From: Nitrosococcus watsonii C-113
Lineage (GTDB): Bacteria; Pseudomonadota; Gammaproteobacteria; Nitrosococcales; Nitrosococcaceae
DNA length: 64,000 bases
Assembly (NCBI RefSeq): GCF_000143085.1
Contig: NC_014315.1
Coordinates: 1,177,001 to 1,241,000 of the forward strand
Direction: 5' to 3'
Shown here: positions 53,213 to 62,900 of the stretch, piece after piece
Numbering within the stretch: position 1 is the first letter of the stretch
Layout of the letters: each line of letters starts with the position of its first letter
Translations under genes and position numbers: made by a program
The notes under the pieces: generated by a model
What the model saw: only the letters and a program-made list of their open reading frames with translations
The model's database searches: none
What the model was told of the DNA's origin: nothing

Positions 53213-55021
53213 GTGATATCCAACCGGACGGTTAGCACGACTCAAGGAAATGTGCCCCAATCCCAATGGGAGGCAGGGGATTTACTGGTGGCCTATTTAG
53301 CCCAATTATCGGTGGACTATGTGTTTGGGGTGCCAGGAGGGGCTATCGAGCCCTTGTACAATGCCTTGGCTCGCAGTGCCCGTAAGGGGGGGCCGCGAGC
53401 GATAGTTGCCCGCCACGAAACCGGGGCCGCCTTTATGGCCGATGGCTATGGGCGTCGGACGGGCAAACTAGCGGTTTGCTGCGCCACGACCGGGCCGGGC
53501 GCCACCAATCTCATCACAGGGATTGCTTCGGCCTACGAGAATCGCATTCCCATGTTGGTGATTACCGCCCAGACGGCTTTGAGTCAGTTTGGGCGAGGAG
53601 CTTTTCAGGATTCTTCCTGCACTGGCATTGATACCGTGAACTTGTTTCAGCATTGCACTCGCTATAGCACTTTGGTCTCCCATGTGGCGCAATTGGAACA
53701 TAAACTCAGTACGGCGATCATGACGGCTTATCAGTCTCCCAATGGCCCCACTCATCTGAGTATTCCTTTAGATATATTACGCAGTACCGCTTCGGTTAAA
53801 ACTCCTTCCTATCAGCTTGCCGCTTTGCTGCACCGTCCTGCCTTACTAGCTGATGGGGAAGTAAAGTCGCTTTGCAGCCACATTGTCCAGGCGAGGAAAG
53901 CAGTGTTTGTGGTGGGGGAAGATTGCCGCGAAGCGATTGGCGCTATTTTGAATCTCGCCTCTTTAATTCAGGCCGAAGTGGTCACTACGCCCCATGGTAA
54001 AGGATTGGTCAGTCTTTATCATCCTCTATTCCGCGGTGTTATTGGTTTTGCTGGGCATCGCAGTGCCAGCGAGACTCTGTCCGATCCTGAAGTGGACACC
54101 GTGGTGGTGTTTGGCGCTAACCTGGGAGAATGGGCAAGCAATGGTTGGGACACCGAAGCTCTTTTGAATGATCGTCTCATCCATGTGGAGAATGTAGAGG
54201 GAAACTTGACCCGCACGCCCATGGCACGCTTGCACGTACGGGGAACCATTAGCACGATTTGCGAACGAGTCTTAAGCTACCTCCGCCAGCACCCGCCAGC
54301 AAAAGAAGAACCGGCGCTTGGAATAGAGCGCAGGCAGCCCGACTCCCCCCTGCGGGAAGTTTTAAGACATGAGCCAAAGTGGCGCTTCCAGCTTGATGAG
54401 GAGGCAAAGTATTACGATGATTCTACCCCCATTAAGCCGCAGCGGTTAATGCGGGAGCTTACCCGGCTGTTTCCTCCCAATACCCGCTTCCTAGCCGATA
54501 CAGGAAACAGCATAGCTTGGGCAATCCACTACTTACACCCTTCCGGTCAGTCTGATAGGAATGGGGAGCCATTTCGCGGCTGCTTGGAGTTTGCCTCCAT
54601 GGGTTGGGCGATTGGCGCTGCCGTAGGCAGTGCTTTGGGCGCTCCAGGTAATCCGGTGGTCTGCATCACGGGGGATGGTAGCTGGCTCATGAGCGGTCAG
54701 GAAATCACTGTGGCAAGCCAGGAACAACTGCCCGTGATTTTTATTATCCTCAATGATGCGGCGTTAGGGATGGTCAAACATGGTCAGCGGTTGGCCCAGG
54801 CTGAGGCTATTGGCTTCGAACTTCCGGCAATCAATTATTGCGCTTATGGAGAGGCCATGGGAGTACCCAGCTATATTATCCGTTCTCCCCAAGATCTTAT
54901 GGCGCTTGATGTTAAGGCCATTTGCGAGCGGCAAGGCCCTACCTTGCTCGATGTGCGAGTCGATCCCGAGGAGGTGCCCCCCATGAAAACCCGGATGAAG
55001 ATATTGGGAGGGTTGCAATGA
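53213..55021 (+). CDS. Acetolactate synthase-like ThDP enzyme
   Basis: A 602-residue thiamine-diphosphate enzyme of the acetohydroxyacid synthase/oxalyl-CoA decarboxylase superfamily with the three classical domains. The N-terminal domain has YVFGVPGGAIEPLYNAL and the ThDP-activating Glu69 in RHETGAAFMADGYGR. The C-terminal ThDP/Mg motif is GDGSW at residues 487-491 followed by ILNDAALGMVKHGQ with the partner asparagine. The QFGRGAFQDSS segment matches the acetolactate synthase substrate loop. No small regulatory subunit (IlvH) gene is beside it, and it overlaps by four bases with a citrate-synthase-like gene, so it is probably not a standard IlvB. Reaction unknown; carboligation or decarboxylation of a 2-oxo acid is likely. 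Confidence 0.85.
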   Translation: MISNRTVSTTQGNVPQSQWEAGDLLVAYLAQLSVDYVFGVPGGAIEPLYNALARSARKGGPRAIVARHETGAAFMADGYGRRTGKLAVCCATTGPGATNLITGIASAYENRIPMLVITAQTALSQFGRGAFQDSSCTGIDTVNLFQHCTRYSTLVSHVAQLEHKLSTAIMTAYQSPNGPTHLSIPLDILRSTASVKTPSYQLAALLHRPALLADGEVKSLCSHIVQARKAVFVVGEDCREAIGAILNLASLIQAEVVTTPHGKGLVSLYHPLFRGVIGFAGHRSASETLSDPEVDTVVVFGANLGEWASNGWDTEALLNDRLIHVENVEGNLTRTPMARLHVRGTISTICERVLSYLRQHPPAKEEPALGIERRQPDSPLREVLRHEPKWRFQLDEEAKYYDDSTPIKPQRLMRELTRLFPPNTRFLADTGNSIAWAIHYLHPSGQSDRNGEPFRGCLEFASMGWAIGAAVGSALGAPGNPVVCITGDGSWLMSGQEITVASQEQLPVIFIILNDAALGMVKHGQRLAQAEAIGFELPAINYCAYGEAMGVPSYIIRSPQDLMALDVKAICERQGPTLLDVRVDPEEVPPMKTRMKILGGLQ

Positions 55022-55818
55022 GTGAAGGACGGGAGGTGATTCATAGCCGCATCTGGGAAGAGGTCGCAGCGCCCGATAATCCTTTTGTCGCCGCTGCCTG
55101 CTACTGCTCCGGTTACGACGTCTACGGCGATTTGCTGGGCAAAGCCAGTTGGATCGAATATTTATACCTGCTCCTCAAGCAAGAGCGTCCTTCCCCCAAG
55201 GAGGCCAGACTCTTGGAGGGACTCGCGGTTGCTATCGCTAATCCAGGTCCCCGGGATCACAGTATTCGCGCTGCCATGTGCGCCGGGGTTGGGGGGTCCA
55301 CTTCCGCGTCATCTTTGATGGCTGCGCTGGCGGTGGGCGCCGGTCAGCTAAATGGCGCCCATGAAGTAGCGTCAGCAATGGCCTCGTGGCAGGAATGCGG
55401 TAGGAATTTAATGGCCTGGCAGGAGCGTCTCCAACATCCCCCACAAGAGGAACGGGCGGATGTGTGGTTGCCCCTAGAACATCCTCCCGGTTTTGATCCC
55501 CATGGCGCCAGTTGCGCCATGCCAGTGCAACAAACTTTAGCTTTTCTGGCAAAAAACAGTCCGGGAGAAGCCCTTTCCTGGTTGCAAACCCATCGGCCGG
55601 AACTTGAGACCGCGGCCAACTGCCCCTTGGCAATGACCGGGGTGGCGGCCGCGGCGATGAGTGATCTGGACTTCAATATTCAGCAGGGTGAAATGCTGTA
55701 CCTGTTGCTCCGCTTGCCTGGGGCTGCCGCCCATGCCTTGGAACAGCAGGTATACGGTTGGCGGCGCTATCCTTTTTTTAGAAATGGTTTGGAATTAAGC
55801 GATGAACCGCAAGGGTAG
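55018..55818 (+). CDS. Citrate synthase/citryl-CoA lyase-like protein 1
   Basis: A 266-residue protein of the citrate synthase superfamily, resembling small citryl-CoA lyase-type proteins. It begins IWEEVAAPDNPFVAAACYCSGYDVYGDLLG and contains NPGPRDHSIRAAMCAGVGG, then the GQLNGAHE stretch at residues 109-116, HPPGFDPHGASC, and a C-terminal DLDFNIQQGEMLYLLLRLPGAAAHALEQ. The position that in citrate synthase holds the catalytic histidine of the GPLHGGA motif appears here as Asn112 in GQLNGAH. I start it at the ATG at 55018, overlapping the ThDP enzyme stop; an in-frame start at 54922 lies inside that gene. It probably forms a complex with the next gene. Confidence 0.8.
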   Translation: MSEGREVIHSRIWEEVAAPDNPFVAAACYCSGYDVYGDLLGKASWIEYLYLLLKQERPSPKEARLLEGLAVAIANPGPRDHSIRAAMCAGVGGSTSASSLMAALAVGAGQLNGAHEVASAMASWQECGRNLMAWQERLQHPPQEERADVWLPLEHPPGFDPHGASCAMPVQQTLAFLAKNSPGEALSWLQTHRPELETAANCPLAMTGVAAAAMSDLDFNIQQGEMLYLLLRLPGAAAHALEQQVYGWRRYPFFRNGLELSDEPQG

Positions 55819-55841
55819 GGCAGTGCGATTACCGTATCTCG

Positions 55842-56675
55842 ATGAGTGGCGGGATAAAAATAGGAATAATGGATATGCAAGGGCCTAAATATCTTTTTAA
55901 AAATGAAGACCACTGGGTGACCAATATGGGCGCCTGGTTTCCAGGGGAGCGAGTGGTTTTCCGTGGCAAGGATTTATTTCAAGAGCTAAAAGATCTTCCC
56001 TGGATGGGTTTGCTGCTTTATGGCATTACGGGACGAATTCCTAACGGAAAACAGATTCGGCTGTTTGAAGGTATTTGGACTTTATGTAGCAGCTATCCTG
56101 ATCCGAGATTATGGAATAACCGGGTTGCCGCGCTGGCAGGTACCACTAGAAGCACTGCTGCGTTAGCCCTCAGTGCGGGAAATGCGGTTTCGGAAGCTTC
56201 AATTTATGGACGGCGGCCAGATATCCGAGCTATTGATTTTCTGTTTCGGATTAAAGGTCAGCTAGAGGCAGGTGCTGAGATAGAAGAACTTGTGAGAAAA
56301 GAATTAAAAAAATATAAAATTATTCCCGGATATGGCCGTCCTATTACACGAAAAGATGAGCGCATTGAACCCCTCCTGTCCTTAGCCGAAGAATTAAATT
56401 TTTCCCACGGCCCCTATGTGAAGCTTACATTTACGATCGAGGAAATTTTGTTGCAGGGACGGTGGCGTTTGTATATGAACATTGCCGCCCTAGCAGCAGC
56501 ACTAGCGGCCGATCAGGGATTATCTCCACACGAATATTATCATTATTTGGTTTTATGTTTTTCTGGGGGCATATTGCCTTGTTATTTGGATGCAGTGAGA
56601 AAACCAGAAGGTACCTTTTTTCCGCTGTCTTGTGATCGCATTCAGTATGAGGGTGAACGTCGTAGGGTTTGGTGA
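55842..56675 (+). CDS. Citrate synthase/citryl-CoA lyase-like protein 2
   Basis: A 277-residue second member of the same superfamily, only distantly similar to the previous gene. It has a beta-sheet opening (GPKYLFKNEDHW), LPWMGLLLYGITGRIPNGKQ, PDPRLWNNRVAALAGTTRSTAALALSAGNAVSEASIYG, PGYGRPITRKDERIEPL and a C-terminal MNIAALAAALAADQGLSPHEYY. The GNAVSEAS stretch (residues 113-120) lies where citrate synthase has GPLHGGA, and PGYGRPI lies where it has GFGHRVY, so both active-site histidines seem absent. An alternative start at the ATG at 55875 has AGGA nine bases upstream. Probably a heteromeric or regulatory partner of the preceding protein. Confidence 0.75.
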   Translation: MSGGIKIGIMDMQGPKYLFKNEDHWVTNMGAWFPGERVVFRGKDLFQELKDLPWMGLLLYGITGRIPNGKQIRLFEGIWTLCSSYPDPRLWNNRVAALAGTTRSTAALALSAGNAVSEASIYGRRPDIRAIDFLFRIKGQLEAGAEIEELVRKELKKYKIIPGYGRPITRKDERIEPLLSLAEELNFSHGPYVKLTFTIEEILLQGRWRLYMNIAALAAALAADQGLSPHEYYHYLVLCFSGGILPCYLDAVRKPEGTFFPLSCDRIQYEGERRRVW

Positions 56676-56713
56676 GTGTCAATAAAAAATAATCTTTCCC
56701 GCTCTATGCCATT

Positions 56714-58846
56714 ATGTATTTTTCATTGATTACTCGTAGTGTCTTTTGCTTGTTAATTTTGTATACAGCCAATGCGTTGGCTGTAAATACGGGAATGGAT
56801 GATGAAGAAGCCTTGCTTAATTTATATGGCGGCGAGGAAATGATTAGTCTTGCTACCGGCAATAGTAAGCCCATTTCCAGGGCGCCTGCCATTGCAACCG
56901 TTATCACTGCGGAAGACATTAAAGAGATAGGCGCCACGGATCTAGATCAAGTGCTGGAGACCGTGCCAGGATTACACGTGGCAAGAAACCCTAGTGGATA
57001 TAATCCTATTTATACCTTTCGGGGAATTTTCTCCCAATTCAATCCACAGGTGTTAATGTTAATTAATGGCATACCTATTACTAATCTTTTTTTTGGGAAT
57101 AGACATCAGATATGGGGTGGTATGCCGGTACAGTCTATTGCTCGGGTTGAAGTTATTCGGGGACCAGGGTCGGCAATTTATGGGGCGGATGCCTTTGCCG
57201 GCGTTATTAATATCATTACCAAAACCAAGGAGGATATCGGGGGCACTGAAATAGGCGGCCGTGCTGGTAGCTTTAATAGTTGGAATGGCTGGGCGCTCCA
57301 TGGAGATAACTGGGGTGGTTTTGATGTGGCGGTCATGCTGGAATATGGTGATACCGACGGTCAACGGAGAATCATTAATGCGGATGCTCAAACTTTTTTT
57401 GATAGCCAGTTCGGTACGGAGGCTTCCTTAGCCCCTGGCCCGGTAAATTTGCAGCGGGAAAATATTGATGCCCGTTTGGATATCAGCCGGGAGCATTGGC
57501 GTCTGCGGGCAGGCTTGCAGCGGCGGAGTAATTTTGGAACCGGCGCTGGCGTTGCGCAAGCTCTAGATCCCAATGGCCGCTTTGCCAGTAACCGCTGGAA
57601 CGTGGATCTGACTTATCATAATCCTACATTCTTTAGTGAAAATTGGGATGTCATGGCGCAAGCGAGCTATTTTAATACCAGTCAGGAAGTTGAGCATGAT
57701 GTCCGGCTTTTTCCACCGGGAGCGGACTTTAATAGTTCCCCCGGAATAGATTTTCCACAGGGCGTGATTGGTAATCCTGAAGTTTTTGAACGCCATGCTC
57801 GGTTTAAAACCTCAGCCTTTTATACCGGCTTTGAACGGCATCAGATTCGCGTGGGTGCGGGTATGCGTTATGGTGATCTCTATGATGTCAAAGAGGTCAA
57901 AAACTATGAATTTGATTTTAAAACGGGCTTGCCCCGACCTCTTGGAGGCTTAAGGGACGTCACCGGGAATCTATCCCAGGTTTTTTTGCGTGAACGGGAT
58001 CGTAAGAATTATTATGCTTTTCTTCAGGATGTTTGGAATTTTGCCAATGATTGGGAATTCACCGCGGGTGTGCGGTATGATCATTTCTCTGATTTTGGCG
58101 ATACCATTAATCCCCGCCTCGCCTTGGTTTGGGCCACTCGTTATGATCTGACGACTAAGCTCCTATATGGCCGCGCTTTCCGTGCTCCTTCTTTTGCCGA
58201 ATTATTCAATATTAATAATCCGGTGGCCATAGGTAATCCTAATCTTGATCCAGAGACAATTGAAACGGTAGAGCTAGCCTTTGATTACCGGCCCACCAAT
58301 GCGCTGCATTTGGCCCTGAGTCTATTTCACTATCGCTGGGACGATATCATTCAATTTGTGCCCGATCCTGGGACTAGCGTCAATGTTGCTAAAAATGCTG
58401 GTAAGCAAAAGGGCCTTGGGTTAGAGCTGGAAGCAGACTGGGCGCTTACTTCTACTTTTCATCTTTTAGGCAACTATGCTTTTCAACATTCAACAGATGA
58501 GAAAACAGGTAAGAATGCAGGCTATGCGCCTCAACATCAGATTTATTTGCGTGGAAGCTGGGAGTTTCTTCCCCATTGGCGTTTAACACCACAGCTTAAT
58601 TGGGTTATCGATCGGGCGCGCCCCGCTGGCGATAACCGGCCTGCTATCAATAATTATAGTATTTTTGATTTGACTCTACGCCGGACAGCGATCAAAAAAC
58701 ATTGGGAAGCTGCCTTCTCCGTACGTAATTTATTTGATAATGATGCCCGTGAACCTAGCCCGGCAGGCAACCCAAGCGCTTTAATTCCCAATGATCTTCC
58801 CTTATCTGGACGAAGTTTTTTTGGGGAAATTCGGTTTCGTTTCTAG
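56714..58846 (+). CDS. TonB-dependent outer-membrane receptor
   Basis: A 710-residue outer-membrane protein with a signal peptide of about 23 residues (ending in ALA) and a short N-terminal extension. The plug domain spans about 50-165 (RAPAIATVITAEDIKEIGATDLDQVLETVPG and RVEVIRGPGSAIYGADAFAGVINIITK). The 22-strand barrel follows, with Tyr/Phe-rich strands, NLDPETIETVELAFDYR and a C-terminal phenylalanine (EIRFRF). The N-terminal region lacks a clear TonB box that I can name. The plug wording recalls receptors for siderophores, vitamins or oligosaccharides without fixing the ligand. It is followed by a strong hairpin, then a binding protein and a sensor kinase, suggesting a shared ligand. Confidence 0.9.
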   Translation: MYFSLITRSVFCLLILYTANALAVNTGMDDEEALLNLYGGEEMISLATGNSKPISRAPAIATVITAEDIKEIGATDLDQVLETVPGLHVARNPSGYNPIYTFRGIFSQFNPQVLMLINGIPITNLFFGNRHQIWGGMPVQSIARVEVIRGPGSAIYGADAFAGVINIITKTKEDIGGTEIGGRAGSFNSWNGWALHGDNWGGFDVAVMLEYGDTDGQRRIINADAQTFFDSQFGTEASLAPGPVNLQRENIDARLDISREHWRLRAGLQRRSNFGTGAGVAQALDPNGRFASNRWNVDLTYHNPTFFSENWDVMAQASYFNTSQEVEHDVRLFPPGADFNSSPGIDFPQGVIGNPEVFERHARFKTSAFYTGFERHQIRVGAGMRYGDLYDVKEVKNYEFDFKTGLPRPLGGLRDVTGNLSQVFLRERDRKNYYAFLQDVWNFANDWEFTAGVRYDHFSDFGDTINPRLALVWATRYDLTTKLLYGRAFRAPSFAELFNINNPVAIGNPNLDPETIETVELAFDYRPTNALHLALSLFHYRWDDIIQFVPDPGTSVNVAKNAGKQKGLGLELEADWALTSTFHLLGNYAFQHSTDEKTGKNAGYAPQHQIYLRGSWEFLPHWRLTPQLNWVIDRARPAGDNRPAINNYSIFDLTLRRTAIKKHWEAAFSVRNLFDNDAREPSPAGNPSALIPNDLPLSGRSFFGEIRFRF

Positions 58847-58873
58847 CTGGTTGCGCATTACAAGAGAATTGTT

Positions 58874-58908
58874 ATAAAACCAGCACCGATTACTGAGGCT
58901 GGTTTTAT
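58874..58908 (+). terminator. Rho-independent terminator after TonB receptor gene
   Basis: Perfect 11-base arms ATAAAACCAGC (58874-58884) and GCTGGTTTTAT (58898-58908) around a 13-base loop, followed by AGTTTTATATTT. It lies 28 bases after the receptor stop, so the downstream sensor genes may depend on readthrough or on their own promoter. Confidence 0.8.
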
Positions 58909-58993
58909 AGTTTTATATTTGCAGACTGTTAACCTCATCAGGTTATTTGAAAATAAAAGTATTGCGGCCATAAATTTCGATAAGGATAATTCG

Positions 58994-59950
58994 TTGACAG
59001 CTGAAAAAATAAGAAATTGCCGTCAATATTTTTTTTTACTTGTATGGTTATTTCTTGGTGGCGCAGGCATGGGGCCAGTAGCATTGGCTGATTCGCCAGC
59101 AATTGCTGTTATCTATCCAGATATCAGGGAGCCTTATCAGAGTATCTTCCTTAAAATTATAAAAGGGATTGAGGATAAGATAAAAAAAACCGTCAAACTT
59201 TATCCATTAAAAAAAAATTATGACCCTGAAGTCATTAAATATCATCTCAGAAAAGCACGGATACAGGGTGTTATTGTCCTTGGAAGCAGGGGGTTATCAG
59301 CAGCGAAAGATCTACAATCTATGTTTCATGTTGTTATAGGTGCAGTCTTGATTTCTCCTGGCGGGGAGAATCTAACAGGGATATCATTAACACCTGATCC
59401 TGAAATTATTTTTCAGAAATTGCTAAAAATTGATCCTGGCATTAAGCAAATTACTCTGATTTACAATCAAGATCAAACCGAATGGCTTATTGATCGAGCA
59501 GTAAAAGCAGCTAGATTTTATGGTATCGGAATTAATACATTCTCTGTGAAAAATATTCGTGAAGCGGCTGCGCTGTACCGGGATATTTTACCTCTGCTGA
59601 AAGAAGGAAAAGATGCGATTTGGTTGCCACAGGATTCTACTATTGATGAGCAGGCTATTCTGCCGCTAATTCTGCAAAAAGCCTGGGAACAAAATCTGGT
59701 TGTGTTTTCCAGTAATTTAGCACATATACCGAGAGGCGCCTTATTTGCCCTCTATCCCGATAATGAAAGGATGGGACAGAGCCTCGCTGATTTGATGTTA
59801 AAAAAAATAACAAATGGTAGAGAATCTCTTGGCATAAGTCCATTGCGTGATCTTTTAATTGCCGTCAATACGCGTACTGCCGATCATCTAGGGCTTAATT
59901 TAATGAATCGGATGAAGCAAGATTTTGATCTGATTTTTCCGGCACGATAG
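58994..59950 (+). CDS. ABC transporter substrate-binding-like protein (PF04392 type)
   Basis: A 318-residue periplasmic protein. A signal peptide (YFFLLVWLFLGGAGMGPVALA) precedes the mature part, which has two lobes of the ABC_sub_bind type: AVIYPDIREPYQSIFLKIIKGIED, then VIVLGSRGLSAAK, VIGAVLISPGGENLTGISLT, IKQITLIYNQDQTEWLI and a final NERMGQSLADLML. I use the TTG at 58994 because AAGGAT lies seven bases upstream and the signal peptide then begins normally; a TTG at 58919 would add 25 hydrophilic residues. No permease or ATPase gene is adjacent. Lying nine bases before a giant sensor kinase, it probably works as a ligand sensor rather than a transporter part. Confidence 0.82.
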   Translation: MTAEKIRNCRQYFFLLVWLFLGGAGMGPVALADSPAIAVIYPDIREPYQSIFLKIIKGIEDKIKKTVKLYPLKKNYDPEVIKYHLRKARIQGVIVLGSRGLSAAKDLQSMFHVVIGAVLISPGGENLTGISLTPDPEIIFQKLLKIDPGIKQITLIYNQDQTEWLIDRAVKAARFYGIGINTFSVKNIREAAALYRDILPLLKEGKDAIWLPQDSTIDEQAILPLILQKAWEQNLVVFSSNLAHIPRGALFALYPDNERMGQSLADLMLKKITNGRESLGISPLRDLLIAVNTRTADHLGLNLMNRMKQDFDLIFPAR

Positions 59951-59959
59951 GAGCACAGG

Positions 59960-62900
59960 GTGAAAAGGTTATTACATATTTTTCGAAGAAAAAAAGGATT
60001 CCGCCAGCAATTGGTGATGACTTTTACTGTTGGAATCATTTGTTTAGCCTTGCTTTCCTCTTTTGCTATTTCAACTTTATCCAGCCGCACGGTTCGTACG
60101 ACCTTACTTGAGCAGGGACGCCGCGCTACTGAGACTTTTGCGGCTCAAAGCACACTAGCCCTGCTCTATCAGAGCGCCGATAATGCTAAGGAGGCAGCCC
60201 GTGCAACGCTAGCTTTTCCTGATATTCAGGGGGTAGCCATTTATGATCTAGAATACCAAGTATTGTTATCCGAAGGACAGGAATCTTTGTTGCCTGCAGA
60301 GCATACGCTGTGGCCAAGAATGCTATGGCTAGAACGAGAAACAGAAAATGCTTGGTATTTTGTGGCCCCGGTTTATGCACGCCAGGGTAATACCGATCTG
60401 GAGGATTCGCCATTTTTAGCCAATCCGCCAGAACCCGAGCTCATTGGTTTTGTGCGGGTAATGATGGGTAAAGGTACTTTAAAAACCCTAGCAAGGGATA
60501 TTTTGCGTGGTAATTTATTGGTGTCTATCACTTTGGCTGCTGTGTTACTTCTTCTCTTGCTTGCGATTACGGCGCGGATGACTACGCCGCTTAAAAACCT
60601 AGCGGAAAAAATGAAACAGGCTGAGCTAGGAGAAAAAAAAGTGCGCGCTAAAGTGGATGGGCCAAAAGATATTATGGACATGGAGGGCGCTTTTAATACC
60701 ATGATGACCGTCCTGGAGGCCCGGGAGCAAGAATTGAAAAAAGCGCGGGATGCAGCTTTAGAATCTGCCCGTATCAAAGGAGAATTTGCCGCTAGTGTTA
60801 GCCATGAGCTTCGTACTCCTCTCAATGGGGTAATAGGAATGCTTGAGTTGTTAAGCAATACGGAATTGACTCCCAATCAGCGCGAATATGTGCAAGTAGC
60901 CTGCGGTTCAGGGGAAACGCTATTAGATCTCATCGGCAATATACTGGATTTTTCACGTATCGAGTCGGGGAAGTTTAAACTTGATTCCGTTGATTTTTAT
61001 TTACAAGAAACCTTGGATGATGTTATCGGTTTGCTTGCTGCTCAAGCACAGCGGAAGGACTTGGAAATAGGGTATGTGGTAGCGGAAAATGTTCCGCTAT
61101 TTATGCGGGGAGATGCGACCCGGATTCGGCAGATTCTTATCAATTTGATGGGCAATGCCGTCAAGTTCACCGAGCAAGGAGAAGTATCCATTGAGGTCAG
61201 GCTGCTCGAGAAAAAAGCAAAAAAATTAGTGCTCCATTTTGAAGTAAGGGATACGGGCATTGGGATTCCCCTAGAGTTTCTGGCGCGGGTATTCGAAGCT
61301 TTCTCCCAAGCGGATAGTTCTACTACCCGTAAGTATGGAGGCACCGGTTTGGGTTTAGCTATTTGTCGTCAGCTGGTGGATTTAATGGGGGGTGACCTTG
61401 GAGTAGAAAATAACCTTGATAAAGGAAGCCTCTTCTGGTTTACCGTCCCCTTAGAAGAAATGATAATGCCTCAAGCAGGGCAGGCATTGACTAATAAGGC
61501 GGAAGTGGCTGGGTTACGATTGCTGATTGTCGAAGACAGCACAGTGAGCCGGCGCTTTCTAGGCCAGACTTTTAGCTCTTGGGGAATGTACCATGGTTGT
61601 GCTGAAAACGGGCAACAGGCTCTCAAAATGCTGCGTAGCGCTGTGGCTGAGGGACGGTCTTATGACCTTGTGCTGGTGGATGAAAATACGCCTGATTTGA
61701 AGGGTCTTGAGCTGGCACAGCAGATTGCCGAAGATTCTTTGATTGCCTCCGTTAAGATTATATTGATGGGGCGCCAGCGCCATCCTGTCTCTGATATTTC
61801 CCCTCTATCTGGCGTGGTGAATTATGTAGCTAAGCCAGTGCAACAATCTTCCTTATATAACACGATTATAACCGCCGTAAAACAAAATAAGGAGGTAGTG
61901 TCGGAAACTTTATCTGCGGCCATAGAAGAAACGGAATTTTCCGATCGCCGCGTCTTGGTCGTTGAGGATAATAGGGTCAATCAGCAGGTGGCCGTGGGGA
62001 TGTTGGAGAGATTGGGTTGCCGGGTTGAGGTGGTGAGTAATGGTCAAGAAGCGCTGGATGCGATGTCCGGCAAAGTATATGAGTTAGTGTTGATGGATTG
62101 TCATATGCCGCAGATGGACGGTTATGAGGCGACTCGCCAAATTCGAATTCGGGAAGCTGGCAAGAAACAAGTACCCATCATTGCCATGACGGCTAATGTT
62201 AGAAAGGGTGACAGTGATAAATGTATCTCAGCAGGTATGAATGATTACCTGCCAAAGCCGCTTCGGTTGAGTGTATTGCGAGATAAATTGCGGCATTGGC
62301 TAGGTACGGGTTCTGCAGATACAGATTCCGAAAGTACTCAAATGGAAAGCGAGGAGCGTGAAACTCCTCTGGATCTGCTTGCCTTGAATCGACTCCGCAC
62401 CAGTGTTAGAGATGCTTTTCCCAGGATGGTGGAAACTTTTATTGAGGATACTTCGCTTTATTTGGATATTCTGCAAAAAGCGATCTTCGAGGACAAAGTC
62501 CACAAAGTAGGGGAAATGGCCCATAGTGTTAAGGGTAGTGCTAAGAATTTTGGCGCTAACCGGTTCGCCTCTATTGCTAAGCAATTAGAAGATTTAGGAC
62601 GTTCTGGTTCTCTGGAAGGAGCCAAGGAACTGTTTGATAAGTTATTCTCTGAATACTCGTTTGTTAAAAGGGCATTACAGCAAGAGAACGAGTCCGGCAA
62701 AGAAGTCTGTCTCTTTAACAATAGAAAAAAATCACGGGTGCTTATCGTTGACGATGATCGAACTATGCGTATGGCGCTGCGTAATGTTTTGGAAAAAGGG
62801 GGTTATTGGATTGATGAGGTCATAAACGGTAGTCAGGCGCTGGCATTTTGTAAACAGCAGATGCCGGACCTGGTTTTGATGGATGCGGTCATGCCTGTAT

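Noticed and set aside
53213-55021. Standard acetolactate synthase ilvB
   Set aside because: No ilvH-type small subunit or ilvC follows, and the gene overlaps a citrate-synthase-like gene, so another reaction is more likely.
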